Counted from the stretch's first letter, positions 1 through 6,888 are shown. The stretch is DNA of 10,479 nucleotides from Candidatus Neoanaerotignum tabaqchaliae (GCA_904420235.1 CAJFUS010000038.1:1-10479); one strand, 5' to 3'. Program-made: numbers and translations. The notes: a model not told the origin generated them from the letters alone.

Positions 1-11
1 ATATCGGACAT
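1..11 (-). CDS. start of an unidentified gene leaving the window
   Basis: An ATG on the minus strand at 11-9 is preceded by GGAG (23-20) with an 8-base gap, a normal ribosome site. Only Met-Ser-Asp and part of a fourth codon lie in the window, so nothing can be said about the product. It follows the GNAT gene in the same direction after 126 bases, with no clear terminator between, so it may belong to the same transcript. Confidence 0.4.
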
Positions 12-137
12 AATGAATTCTCCATAATAAAATTATAGCCGCCAAATTTTTAATTTATAAATTGAGCCGTAAATTGCATAATATCCCGATGCAGATAGAG
101 TCGTCTGTTTTAAAGTTATGTTTTTTATAAAATGTGT

Positions 138-644
138 TTAAATTTTATAGACATATCTTACATTTATGAAATTCTCTCCGCCTATGGAGCATGTTATCTC
201 GTCGTTGCAGCTTAAGCCGAATCCCATTTTGTTATAAAAAGCCCGGGCGTTGTTATTTTCTTTAAGAGTCCATAAAAACACTCCGGAAAAGTTATTGTTT
301 TCGGCCTCGCTAATTACGCTGTTAAGCAGGGCCTTGCCTAAGCCATTTCTAAACTCATCAGGGTCAATATAAAGGGATACAACCTCTATAAAATTATCAA
401 ATTTATTGTCATCACTCTTTTTATATGAAACGGCTCCAAGTATTTTTGAGTTTTCACATATAATTTTAGCTTTAAGGCCGTTGTTAAGATAAGTGTTGAA
501 AAACGGAACCCAAGCGTCATGCTTCAATTCATTAAGATAATCTTTTGGTATTATTCCGGCATAGGCCCTTTTCCAGCTTAGGGCATGAATGCGGCTTATA
601 TCCGGTATATGGTGTGTTTCGGCGTTTTTAATTTCAAAATTCAC
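138..644 (-). CDS. GNAT-family N-acetyltransferase
   Basis: A GNAT-fold acetyltransferase, which moves an acetyl group from acetyl-CoA to an amine; the substrate cannot be read from the sequence. Counting from the GTG start (168 residues), the N-terminal part has SWKRAYAGIIP near residues 23-33, the core strand VSLYI is at 89-94, the acetyl-CoA pyrophosphate loop RNGLGK (R/Q-x-x-G-x-G/A) is at 99-104, and the helix NNNARAFYNKMGF at 130-142 is the classic motif B. The frame is open to an ATG at 662, but that ATG has no ribosome site upstream. The GTG at 644 sits 5 bases after GGGAGG, which lies inside the longer reading frame, so GTG is preferred. The gene is last in the deoA-deoB-small protein series on this strand. 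Cytosolic; family sure, role unknown. Confidence 0.9.
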   Translation of the reverse strand: MNFEIKNAETHHIPDISRIHALSWKRAYAGIIPKDYLNELKHDAWVPFFNTYLNNGLKAKIICENSKILGAVSYKKSDDNKFDNFIEVVSLYIDPDEFRNGLGKALLNSVISEAENNNFSGVFLWTLKENNNARAFYNKMGFGLSCNDEITCSIGGENFINVRYVYKI

Positions 645-680
645 ATTACCGCCTCCCAACATAAAAATTTAACTTTGTAT

Positions 681-712
681 GGCGGGAAAGCAATGATAAA
701 GCTATACCCGCC
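681..712 (-). other. GC-rich hairpin between small ORF and GNAT gene
   Basis: GGCGGG (681-686) and CCCGCC (707-712) form a six-pair all-GC stem; inside it AGC pairs with GCT across a small internal loop. On the minus strand it begins 6 bases after the small ORF stop and ends about 25 bases before the GNAT ribosome site. No T-run follows directly (the next bases are ATACAAAGTT), so a classical intrinsic terminator is doubtful. An attenuating or mRNA-stabilising hairpin is equally possible. Confidence 0.45.
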
Positions 713-718
713 TTAAAA

Positions 719-886
719 TTAAACATGTTTTTTGTATTTTAAATAGTATTTGGCCTTTATAACGACGGAGTAGAGAAAGGCCAAAATTATGGCGGACAAA
801 ATTATTGTGTTTTTATCCTTTTTTGTTATAAAAATGCCGCCGGAGGGGCTATCGTCTATATTTTTAATTTTAATACGCTGTATCAT
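719..886 (-). CDS. 55-residue single-pass membrane protein, unknown function
   Basis: A short reading frame right after deoB. The start is ATG at 886-884, the stop TAA at 721-719. The ribosome site TAAGGAG overlaps the deoB stop codon and lies 10 bases before the ATG, so translation is probably coupled to deoB. The product begins MIQRIKIKNIDD, has a polar N-terminal stretch of about 26 residues with many Lys and Asp, one hydrophobic segment at about 28-45 (TIILSAIILAFLYSVVIKA), and a short very basic tail, KYYLKYKKHV. By the positive-inside rule the basic tail should face the cytoplasm. No family is recognised. The site, the length of the hydrophobic stretch and the tight fit between deoB and the hairpin argue for a real gene; lack of any known homologue argues for caution. 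Confidence 0.65.
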   Translation of the reverse strand: MIQRIKIKNIDDSPSGGIFITKKDKNTIILSAIILAFLYSVVIKAKYYLKYKKHV

Positions 887-900
887 TTTGTTTTTTCTCC

Positions 901-2082
901 TTATTTTTCAATATCCTTTAAAAAGGAGGTTCCGGGCAGACCGTTGCTTATGCCAAGATAACTTAGTATTGTTTTGCCCAAATCGGCGAATGTGGAACGG
1001 GTGCCGAGATTTACGCCTTTTTTAATGTTTTTGCCGTAAACAAGCAAAGGCACGTATTCTCGTGAGTGGTCCGTGCTTGGTGTTGTTGGGTCGCAGCCAT
1101 GGTCAGCCGTTATAAAGAGCAGGTCGTCATTGTTAAGGCTTTTGATAATTTCCGGCAGTTTTTGGTCAAAATACTCAAGGGCTGCGGCGTATCCGTCAAC
1201 ATCGTTTCTGTGGCCGTAAAGCATATCAAAATCTACAAGATTTGTGAATATAAGCCCGTTAGAGGGCCTATTTATATAATATATGGTTTTTTCTATTCCG
1301 TCGGCATTGTTTGTTGTATGGTCTGCCAGTGTTATGCCTCTGTGCTGAAAAATGTCCTCTATTTTTCCTATGGCCGTAACGTTTTGGCCTGAAGATGATA
1401 TTAGGTCAAGAATTGTGTCGCCTGTGGGCTCAAGTGAAAAGTCTCTTCTGTTTTTGGTTCTTGTGTAATGGCCTGAAGTTCCCGTAAAAGGACGGGCAAT
1501 AACGCGGGCGACGGCGTATTTGCCCGTTAATATACGTCGGGCCACTTTGCATATTTCATAGAGCTTTTCAACAGGCACAACATCCTCGTGGGCGGCTATC
1601 TGCATAACGCTGTCGGCGGAAGTATAAACTATGGGGAAGCCTGTACGGACATGCTCGTCGCCTAAAACATTTATAATTTCCGTGCCGGAAGCGGCCAAAT
1701 TGCCTAAAAATCCCATATCGCCGTTTTGTTCCTCCAACTGACGCATAACCTCGTATGGAAAGCCGGTTTCGGTGAATGTTGGAAAAGGGTTCTCCGTTAT
1801 AATTCCGGCAATTTCCCAGTGGCCTGTTGTTGTGTCTTTGCCGTTGGAAGCCTCCGCCATCTTTCCAAAACAGCCGTCAGGATTTTCGGATTTTCCCAAA
1901 ATGGATATTTCATCGCCGTCTATGTTCCCAAGACCTAAGGAAATCATATTTTTTATGTTTAAGTTTGGTTTGGCTTTTTTTATGTTAACAAGAGTGTTGC
2001 TTCCCTCGTCGCCGTATTTTGCGGCATCGGGAAGAAAGCCTATGCCAACGCTGTCAAGAACTATTATAATGGCTCTTTTCAT
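901..2082 (-). CDS. deoB: phosphopentomutase
   Basis: Phosphopentomutase moves the phosphate of (deoxy)ribose between C1 and C5, passing sugars released by nucleoside phosphorylases to central metabolism. It is an alkaline-phosphatase-superfamily metalloenzyme using two Mn ions and a phosphothreonine. At 393 residues it has the usual full length. Visible active-site elements are D10 in VLDSVGIG, the GKDTTTGHWE threonine run at 81-90, D286 and H291 in the DFDMLYGHRND stretch, D327-H328 in TADHG, and H339 in TDHSREYVP. The lid domain lies between about residues 100 and 215. The start ATG is 7 bases after AAGGAG, which forms the last codons of deoA; the two genes are only 4 bases apart, so coupling is likely. 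Cytosolic. Confidence 0.97.
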   Translation of the reverse strand: MKRAIIIVLDSVGIGFLPDAAKYGDEGSNTLVNIKKAKPNLNIKNMISLGLGNIDGDEISILGKSENPDGCFGKMAEASNGKDTTTGHWEIAGIITENPFPTFTETGFPYEVMRQLEEQNGDMGFLGNLAASGTEIINVLGDEHVRTGFPIVYTSADSVMQIAAHEDVVPVEKLYEICKVARRILTGKYAVARVIARPFTGTSGHYTRTKNRRDFSLEPTGDTILDLISSSGQNVTAIGKIEDIFQHRGITLADHTTNNADGIEKTIYYINRPSNGLIFTNLVDFDMLYGHRNDVDGYAAALEYFDQKLPEIIKSLNNDDLLFITADHGCDPTTPSTDHSREYVPLLVYGKNIKKGVNLGTRSTFADLGKTILSYLGISNGLPGTSFLKDIEK

Positions 2083-2086
2083 GTTA

Positions 2087-3397
2087 TCACTCCTTAGTTA
2101 TTATATCTTTTATAAGAATGGGCTTTTCAATAGGGCAAGGCAATATTTCAAAAGCGTTTTTGGCGATTTCCGCTGCCGAAAGGCACTTTTCGGAAGTTGA
2201 GGACAATATAGTTAAAAGTATATCGTCTTCTTTAACAAAATCGCCTATACGGGCGTTCATTATTATGCCCGCTCCCAAGTCTATACTGTCGTTTTTTTTA
2301 ATTCTTCCGGCTCCGGTTTCAACGGAGGCTCGGCCTATAAGCTGGGTGTTTATGGAATTTATATACCCGTTTTTGTCAGCTTTTATGTCAATTTTGCTGC
2401 CGGCCTTAGGAAGAAGACCGTAGTTGTTTATTATTTTTGCATTTCCGCCTTGCTGGGCTACAAATTCCTCAAATTTGGAAAGGGCTTGTCCGGTTTTAAT
2501 TGACTTTTTAATAAGTTCCACACCGTCTTCAAGGCTTTTTGTCTTTTGAGCCTGAAATACCATACAGCCGCCTATAAGGCATGAAAGTTCATAAAGGTCG
2601 CCTTCAACATTGCCTTTTAAAACCTCAATGGCTTCTATAACCTCAAGGGAATTGCCTATATTCATTCCAAGAGGCTGCGACATATCGGATATTACGGCGG
2701 CTGTTTTTTTGCCGAACATAGAGCTTATGCCCGTAAGCTGAAGGGCAAGGCTTTTAGCCGAATTAATATTCTTCATAAACGCCCCGTTTCCGCATTTTAC
2801 GTCAAACACTATTGTGTCGGCTCCGGAAGCCAATTTTTTTGACAATATGCTGCTTACTATAAGGGGCGCGCTTTCAACGGTTCCTGTTACGTCCCTAAGG
2901 GCGTAAATTTTTTTGTCGGCAGGGGCAAGAGTATCTGTTTGGCCCATAATAACTATGCCGGATTTTTCAGACATTTTAAGGGCCTCGTCTTTTGATATAT
3001 CCGTTGTAAAGCCTGGTATGGCCGAAAGCTTGTCTATTGTTCCGCCGGAATATCCAAGGCCGCGGCCGCTCATTTTTATTATTCTAACTCCGCAGGAGGC
3101 CGCGGCCGGAGCGGCTATAAGTGTAACTGTGTCGGCCACGCCGCCTGTTGAGTGTTTATCCGCCTTAATTCCGCTTACTGATGAAAAATCAAGAATATCG
3201 CCGCTTTCCATCATATATTTTGTTAGGAAAAACGTTTCCTCGTCGTTCATGCCGTTTACAAAAATTGCGGCAAGAAGGGCCGAAACCTGATAATCAGCCG
3301 TTTGTCCCGAAACCGACGTTTTAACGAAATACTCAATTTCCTTTGGTGAAAGGGTTTTATTGTTAAGTTTTTTTGTAATTATATCAACAATATTCAT
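2087..3397 (-). CDS. deoA: pyrimidine-nucleoside phosphorylase / thymidine phosphorylase
   Basis: Splits thymidine (and in the Firmicutes form, Pdp, also uridine) with phosphate, giving base plus (deoxy)ribose-1-phosphate, the substrate of DeoB next door. It is 436 residues, full length. Phosphate and nucleoside ligands of the family are present: K81-H82-S83 in DKHSTGG, S110 in KMSGRG, T120 in GGT, R168 in LRDVTGTVES, S183 and K187 in SSILSKK. The family signature reads SGRGLGYSGGTIDKLSA at 110-126 where HTGG and LEA are usual, so H becomes Y116, T becomes S117 and E becomes S125. A C-terminal alpha/beta domain (about 345-436, VETGAGRIKKNDSIDLGAG) is intact. The ribosome site AAAGGAGG is at 3414-3407. 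TP and PyNP cannot be told apart with confidence from sequence alone. Confidence 0.95.
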   Translation of the reverse strand: MNIVDIITKKLNNKTLSPKEIEYFVKTSVSGQTADYQVSALLAAIFVNGMNDEETFFLTKYMMESGDILDFSSVSGIKADKHSTGGVADTVTLIAAPAAASCGVRIIKMSGRGLGYSGGTIDKLSAIPGFTTDISKDEALKMSEKSGIVIMGQTDTLAPADKKIYALRDVTGTVESAPLIVSSILSKKLASGADTIVFDVKCGNGAFMKNINSAKSLALQLTGISSMFGKKTAAVISDMSQPLGMNIGNSLEVIEAIEVLKGNVEGDLYELSCLIGGCMVFQAQKTKSLEDGVELIKKSIKTGQALSKFEEFVAQQGGNAKIINNYGLLPKAGSKIDIKADKNGYINSINTQLIGRASVETGAGRIKKNDSIDLGAGIIMNARIGDFVKEDDILLTILSSTSEKCLSAAEIAKNAFEILPCPIEKPILIKDIITKE

Positions 3398-3421
3398 AAC
3401 ATAACGCCTCCTTTAATATAT

Positions 3422-3450
3422 AGTATACAGCTTATACTTTAATTTGAAAA
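3422..3450 (-). promoter_or_regulatory. probable promoter of the deoA-deoB operon
   Basis: Reading the minus strand, TTTTCA (3450-3445, 4 of 6 to TTGACA) and TATACT (3427-3422, 5 of 6 to TATAAT) are separated by exactly 17 bases. Transcription would start near 3415, directly at the ribosome site AAAGGAGG, giving a very short leader of about 18 bases. The short leader leaves no room for a riboswitch. No palindrome typical of a DeoR site is evident. Confidence 0.45.
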
Positions 3451-3469
3451 CCTAAACGGGGGCGATACA

Positions 3470-4414
3470 ATGCTTTTATTTAAAACAATAAAACTGCCGT
3501 TTCACATAAGACGGCGGAAAAAGAAAAATACGGCGGCAAAAACATATAAATTTAAAAAAAGAAAATCGTTAAATAAAAAAGCCGTTGCCATGGCCGCCGT
3601 TGCCTTAGCGGGAGCCGTAATATTTAAAAATGTTTTTATAAACAACAGCCTGCCGGAAAACGGCGGAAATGCCGAAAACACCGCTTTAAGCCAAAGCTTT
3701 GCCGTTGAGCCGGGAACCTATATAGAAAACGGACTTCTTGACGAGAAAACTCTTTTGGCAATGGAAAACGAGGTATCCATTTCGGGCGACGGAAGTCCGG
3801 AAGTTCTTGTTTTTCACACTCACGGAAGCGAAAGTTATGCCGATGAAAACGGCGTGGGCGCCACTGTAATAGACGCCGGCAACATACTTTGTGAGATATT
3901 GTCAAATGATTATGGCGTGGGTGTTGTTCATGACGTTTCAATTTATGACAGCGTTGACGGAGTAAACACTGTTGAAGGAAGCTATGAAAGAAGCGAAGAA
4001 GGAGTAATGAAACTGCTTGAGAAATATCCTTCGGTTAAAGTTCTTATAGACCTGCACAGGGACAGCCATAACGGCACAGAGCCAAACTGCACCGTTTATA
4101 ACGGAAAAAATACGGCTTATTTAATGCTTGTAAACGGCGTTTGCGCCCTTAATGTTAACGGTGAAAAGGCGGACGCCGGAGTTGAGAGCCCATATATAAG
4201 ACAGAATCTTTCTTTTAGTCTTAAGGTGAAAAATGAGTTTAACCGCATAGCTCCGGAGGTTATGAAAAGAATATACATAAAACCGTACAGATACAGCCTT
4301 AACATGATGCCATGTTCTTTGCTTGTGGAAGCTGGAAATGAGAACAATACTCTTTCGGAGGTTGAAAGCGCCATGTATCCATTAGCGGCGGCTGTTATTA
4401 ACGTTCTTGAATAA
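3470..4414 (+). CDS. spoIIP: stage II sporulation protein P (SpoIIP)
   Basis: SpoIIP is a membrane-anchored peptidoglycan amidase and endopeptidase that, with SpoIID and SpoIIM, thins septal wall so that the mother cell can engulf the forespore. The 314-residue product has a very basic N-terminal cytoplasmic tail (residues 12-37), one membrane helix at about 38-57 (AVAMAAVALAGAVIF), a short linker, and the SpoIIP domain from about 105. Family motifs are VLVFHTHGSESY (113-123), the catalytic-region IDLHRDS (193-199), SPYIRQNLSFSLKVKNEF (240-257) and SLLVEAGNENNT (283-294). It is shorter than Bacillus SpoIIP (about 400), mainly through a short linker. GGGGG at 3458-3462 is a modest ribosome site 7 bases before ATG. 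Expression is expected under a mother-cell sigma factor; TATACAGC/TATACTTT near 3424-3440 only loosely resembles a sigma-E -10. Confidence 0.95.
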   Translation: MLLFKTIKLPFHIRRRKKKNTAAKTYKFKKRKSLNKKAVAMAAVALAGAVIFKNVFINNSLPENGGNAENTALSQSFAVEPGTYIENGLLDEKTLLAMENEVSISGDGSPEVLVFHTHGSESYADENGVGATVIDAGNILCEILSNDYGVGVVHDVSIYDSVDGVNTVEGSYERSEEGVMKLLEKYPSVKVLIDLHRDSHNGTEPNCTVYNGKNTAYLMLVNGVCALNVNGEKADAGVESPYIRQNLSFSLKVKNEFNRIAPEVMKRIYIKPYRYSLNMMPCSLLVEAGNENNTLSEVESAMYPLAAAVINVLE

Positions 4415-4435
4415 AAGGCGTTTTTGTGATATAAT
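4407..4435 (+). promoter_or_regulatory. promoter of lepA inside the spoIIP 3' end
   Basis: TTGAAT (4407-4412) and a perfect TATAAT (4430-4435) are 17 bases apart, and TG at 4427-4428 makes an extended -10 (TGATATAAT). The -35 box overlaps the last spoIIP codons and stop. This gives lepA a vegetative sigma-A start near 4442 independent of the sporulation gene upstream. Confidence 0.75.
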
Positions 4436-4436
4436 C

Positions 4437-4493
4437 AACAATCAGGTTATTTTTGGTACATACGCCGTAAATCGGCTTATATATTTGATTGTT
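4437..4493 (+). repeat. long inverted repeat in the spoIIP-lepA gap
   Basis: AACAATCA (4437-4444) and TGATTGTT (4486-4493) are perfect 8-base arms, extendable by two G-U pairs. Inside, GCCG-TAAAT-CGGC forms a second small stem (4464-4476). The structure ends 6 bases before the lepA ribosome site AGGAGG. The predicted lepA transcript starts near 4442 and would lack most of the left arm, so the full fold would form only in read-through spoIIP RNA. Confidence 0.5.
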
Positions 4494-4512
4494 TTGATTA
4501 GGAGGAAAAGAA

Positions 4513-6327
4513 ATGTCTTTGTCAAGACAGGATAAAATCAGAAATTTTTGCATTGTGGCCCATATAGACCACGGTAAAAGCACTTTAGCAGATAGACTTA
4601 TACAAAAAACCGGCCTTCTTACCGAAAGAGAAATGCAGGAGCAGGTTCTGGATAACATGGATATTGAAAGGGAAAGGGGCATAACAATAAAGTCCCAATC
4701 CGTAAGACTTGTTTATAAAGCCTCCGACGGAGAGGAGTATATATTCAACCTTATTGACACCCCAGGACATGTTGACTTTAATTACGAGGTATCAAGAAGT
4801 CTTGCGGCCTGTGAGGGGGCCATACTTGTTGTTGATGCGGCTCAGGGCGTTGAAGCTCAGACACTGGCAAATGTGTATCTTGCCATAGACAACAATCTTG
4901 AGATTATGCCGGTTATAAACAAAATAGACCTGCCGAGCGCCAACCCTCAAATGGCTATTAAAGAAATTGAGGATATAATAGGCATCCCGGCCGACGACGC
5001 GCCGCTTATATCGGCCAAAAACGGCGTCAATATAGAGGAAGTGCTTGAGCAGATAGTTACTCATATACCGGCACCCAGCGGAGACGAGAACGCTCCTTTA
5101 AAAGCGCTTATATTCGACTCAGTTTATGACTCATATAAAGGCGTTATAGTTATAATGCGTGTTTTTGACGGAACCATTAAAAAGGGAACAAAGGTTAGAA
5201 TGATGGCCACTGGAAAGGAATTTGAAATTGTTGAGGTTGGATACTTTAACCCCGGAAAACTTGTTCCATGCGCCGAGCTTAAGGCCGGTGACGTTGGCTA
5301 CCTTACAGCCAGCATAAAAAACGTGGCCGACACTCGTGTGGGAGATACGGTTACAAACGCCGAAAATCCAACGGCGGAACCATTCCCAGGATACAAAAAG
5401 GTTAATCCAATGGTTTACTGCGGAATATTCCCAGCCGACGGGGCTAAATATCAGGAACTAAAAGATGCCCTTGAGAAACTTCAGCTTAACGACGCCTCTC
5501 TGTTTTTTGAGCCGGAAACATCCGTGGCTCTCGGCTTCGGCTTCAGGTGCGGCTTCCTTGGACTGCTTCATTTGGAAATTATACAGGAAAGGCTTGAAAG
5601 GGAGTTTAATTTGGACTTGGTTACAACGGCTCCCAGCGTTATATATAAAATTTATCTTACCGACGGAAGCGTTATGGAAATAAGCAATCCAAGCAACATG
5701 CCGGACCCTTCAAAGATACTTAAAATGGAGGAGCCCGTTGTTAAGGCCGAGATAATTCTTCCTAAGGATTATATAGGCCCAATTATGGAGTTGTGCCAAC
5801 AAAGAAGGGGCGTTTATGAAAGCATGGAATATTTGGACGACACAAGAGCCATGCTTATTTATCATATGCCTCTTAATGAGATAATTTACGACTTTTTTGA
5901 CGTGCTTAAGTCAAGAAGCCGCGGCTATGCCTCATTTGATTACAGTCTTGAGGGCTATAAGGAATCGGAGCTTGTTAAACTGGATATACTTGTAAACCGC
6001 GAGCTGGTAGACGCTCTGTCATTTATTGTATTTAAGGATTCCGCCGTTGAAAGGGGACGCAAAATATGCGAAAAGCTTAAAAAAGAGATACCAAGGCATC
6101 TTTTTGAAATTCCTATACAAGCCAGCATAGGCAGCAAAATTGTGGCAAGAACGACTGTTGGAGCCATGAGAAAGGACGTGCTTGCTAAGTGCTACGGCGG
6201 AGATATATCGAGAAAAAGAAAGCTTCTTGAAAAGCAGAAAGAAGGTAAAAAGCGCATGAGAGCCGTTGGAAATGTTGAGGTTCCTCAGGAGGCGTTTATG
6301 TCTGTTCTTAAACTGGAGGAGTCATAA
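4513..6327 (+). CDS. lepA: elongation factor 4 (LepA) GTPase
   Basis: LepA/EF4 is a ribosome-associated translational GTPase related to EF-G, implicated in back-translocation and efficient initiation or 30S assembly, and partly membrane-stored. All GTPase motifs are present: P-loop AHIDHGKST (16-24), switch I RGIT (55-58), DTPGH with the catalytic His86 (82-86), NKID (136-139) and SAK (167-169). Domain II follows at about 188-280, then the EF-G-like domains III and V. The LepA-specific C-terminal domain is complete, with KCYGGDISRKRKLLEKQKEG and the QEAFMSVLK end. The length of 604 residues is typical. The ribosome site AGGAGG (4500-4505) is 7 bases before ATG. spoIIP-lepA adjacency is conserved in Firmicutes; the usual downstream hemW is absent here. 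Confidence 0.98.
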   Translation: MSLSRQDKIRNFCIVAHIDHGKSTLADRLIQKTGLLTEREMQEQVLDNMDIERERGITIKSQSVRLVYKASDGEEYIFNLIDTPGHVDFNYEVSRSLAACEGAILVVDAAQGVEAQTLANVYLAIDNNLEIMPVINKIDLPSANPQMAIKEIEDIIGIPADDAPLISAKNGVNIEEVLEQIVTHIPAPSGDENAPLKALIFDSVYDSYKGVIVIMRVFDGTIKKGTKVRMMATGKEFEIVEVGYFNPGKLVPCAELKAGDVGYLTASIKNVADTRVGDTVTNAENPTAEPFPGYKKVNPMVYCGIFPADGAKYQELKDALEKLQLNDASLFFEPETSVALGFGFRCGFLGLLHLEIIQERLEREFNLDLVTTAPSVIYKIYLTDGSVMEISNPSNMPDPSKILKMEEPVVKAEIILPKDYIGPIMELCQQRRGVYESMEYLDDTRAMLIYHMPLNEIIYDFFDVLKSRSRGYASFDYSLEGYKESELVKLDILVNRELVDALSFIVFKDSAVERGRKICEKLKKEIPRHLFEIPIQASIGSKIVARTTVGAMRKDVLAKCYGGDISRKRKLLEKQKEGKKRMRAVGNVEVPQEAFMSVLKLEES

Positions 6328-6414
6328 AGTATGACATGGGCTTAAAACCCAGTAAAATCAAGGCTTCCAGAGGTTTTCTATGATGATTTTGAGGCACTTA
6401 AATTCCTTGATTTT
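6321..6414 (+). other. three back-to-back hairpins at the lepA 3' end
   Basis: GTCAT-AAAGT-ATGAC (6321-6335) overlaps the lepA stop codon. TGGG-CTTAAAA-CCCA (6337-6351) follows after one base. AAAATCAAGG (6354-6363) then pairs perfectly over ten bases with CCTTGATTTT (6405-6414) around a 41-base loop. With the terminator at 6452 this makes the lepA 3' untranslated region almost wholly foldable. Confidence 0.5.
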
Positions 6415-6451
6415 GACAGATGTGTAAGTAACAAAATTGCGAGGACAGATG

Positions 6452-6489
6452 AAAAAACAGTATAAAAGGTGATTTTTATACTGTTTTTT
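6452..6489 (+). terminator. intrinsic terminator after lepA
   Basis: Sixteen perfect pairs join AAAAAACAGTATAAAA (6452-6467) to TTTTATACTGTTTTTT (6474-6489) around the 6-base loop GGTGAT. The A-run and the T-run are part of the stem, so it could act in both directions. It lies 125 bases after the lepA stop. Confidence 0.85.
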
Positions 6490-6503
6490 GTTGCCCAAAA
6501 TAG

Positions 6504-6611
6504 TGACAAATTTCTACATAAGAAAAAAATGCCTTATTTTTGAGAAAATATTTCGCAAATTATGACAAAATAAAGCATTTGAATATTGAAATGTGAAATA
6601 AGAATTTGTCA
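6504..6611. repeat. nested inverted repeat of 108 bases
   Basis: Outer arms TGACAAATT (6504-6512) and AATTTGTCA (6603-6611) match perfectly. An inner stem of fourteen pairs joins AAATGCCTTATTTT (6527-6540) to AAAATAAAGCATTT (6567-6580) with a single G-U or A-C position, and ACAT/ATGT (6516-6519 with 6591-6594) can pair between them. It begins 15 bases after the lepA terminator, so it is not part of the lepA message. It may be a small MITE-like repeat, a structured RNA, or chance in AT-rich DNA; the double nesting makes chance less likely. Confidence 0.5.
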
Positions 6612-6794
6612 TCTGTTTTGAGGCGATATTCTTCTTCCAGAGGTATGAGGAATAAGATTTACCTTAGGATAACAGTTTATGAAAGGAAAATGGGGCATCA
6701 GGTAAGTAAGGGATACTTTTTAACATATTTAGCAGGCTTGAGGAGGAGTAAGACGGTAAAACAGCAGTGAAGGTTAAAAAATAACTGTTTCACT

Positions 6795-6821
6795 ACAAAA
6801 AACGCCAAAAAATAATTTGGC
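6795..6821 (-). terminator. terminator-like hairpin facing the minus strand
   Basis: On the minus strand GCCAAA (6821-6816), a 6-base loop, and TTTGGC (6809-6804) are followed by GTTTTTTGT. That is a short intrinsic terminator form. On the plus strand no T-run follows. No minus-strand gene is seen to the right that would need it. Confidence 0.35.
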
Positions 6822-6888
6822 TTATGGGAATACTCATAAAATATTAAAAGTTTTAGGATGCAAATAAAAAAGTGTGTTTCTAAATTTT

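Larger units (their letters stand above)
6364..6644 (+). repeat. two short direct repeats bracketing the structured gap
   Basis: CTTCCAGAGGT occurs at 6364-6374 and again at 6634-6644; TTTTGAGGC occurs at 6387-6395 and 6616-6624. The two words are in reversed order in the two places (the second word follows the first by 12 bases in one place and precedes it by 9 in the other), so this is not one simple duplication. Confidence 0.4.

Noticed and set aside
32..37. TATAAT on the minus strand before the gene starting at 11
   Set aside because: Transcription would begin around 25, leaving only about two bases before the ribosome site, and the -35 at 17 bases (TTATAA) is poor.
752..782. GGCCTTT / AAAGGCC inverted repeat as a terminator of deoB
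   Set aside because: It lies inside the small ORF on the minus strand, has a 17-base loop and no T-run.
789..1025. Plus-strand frames opposite deoB, deoA and the start of spoIIP
   Set aside because: They run antisense to complete, well-recognised genes and have no ribosome sites or domain content of their own.
3410..3440. Sigma-E-type promoter for spoIIP
   Set aside because: TATACTTT or TATACAGC loosely match the -10, but no -35 falls at the proper distance, so I only mention it in the spoIIP entry.
6594..6767. Open plus-strand frame of about 57 codons in the lepA downstream gap
   Set aside because: Its ATGs have no ribosome site, its content is basic and repetitive without a recognisable domain, and it overlaps the structured repeats.
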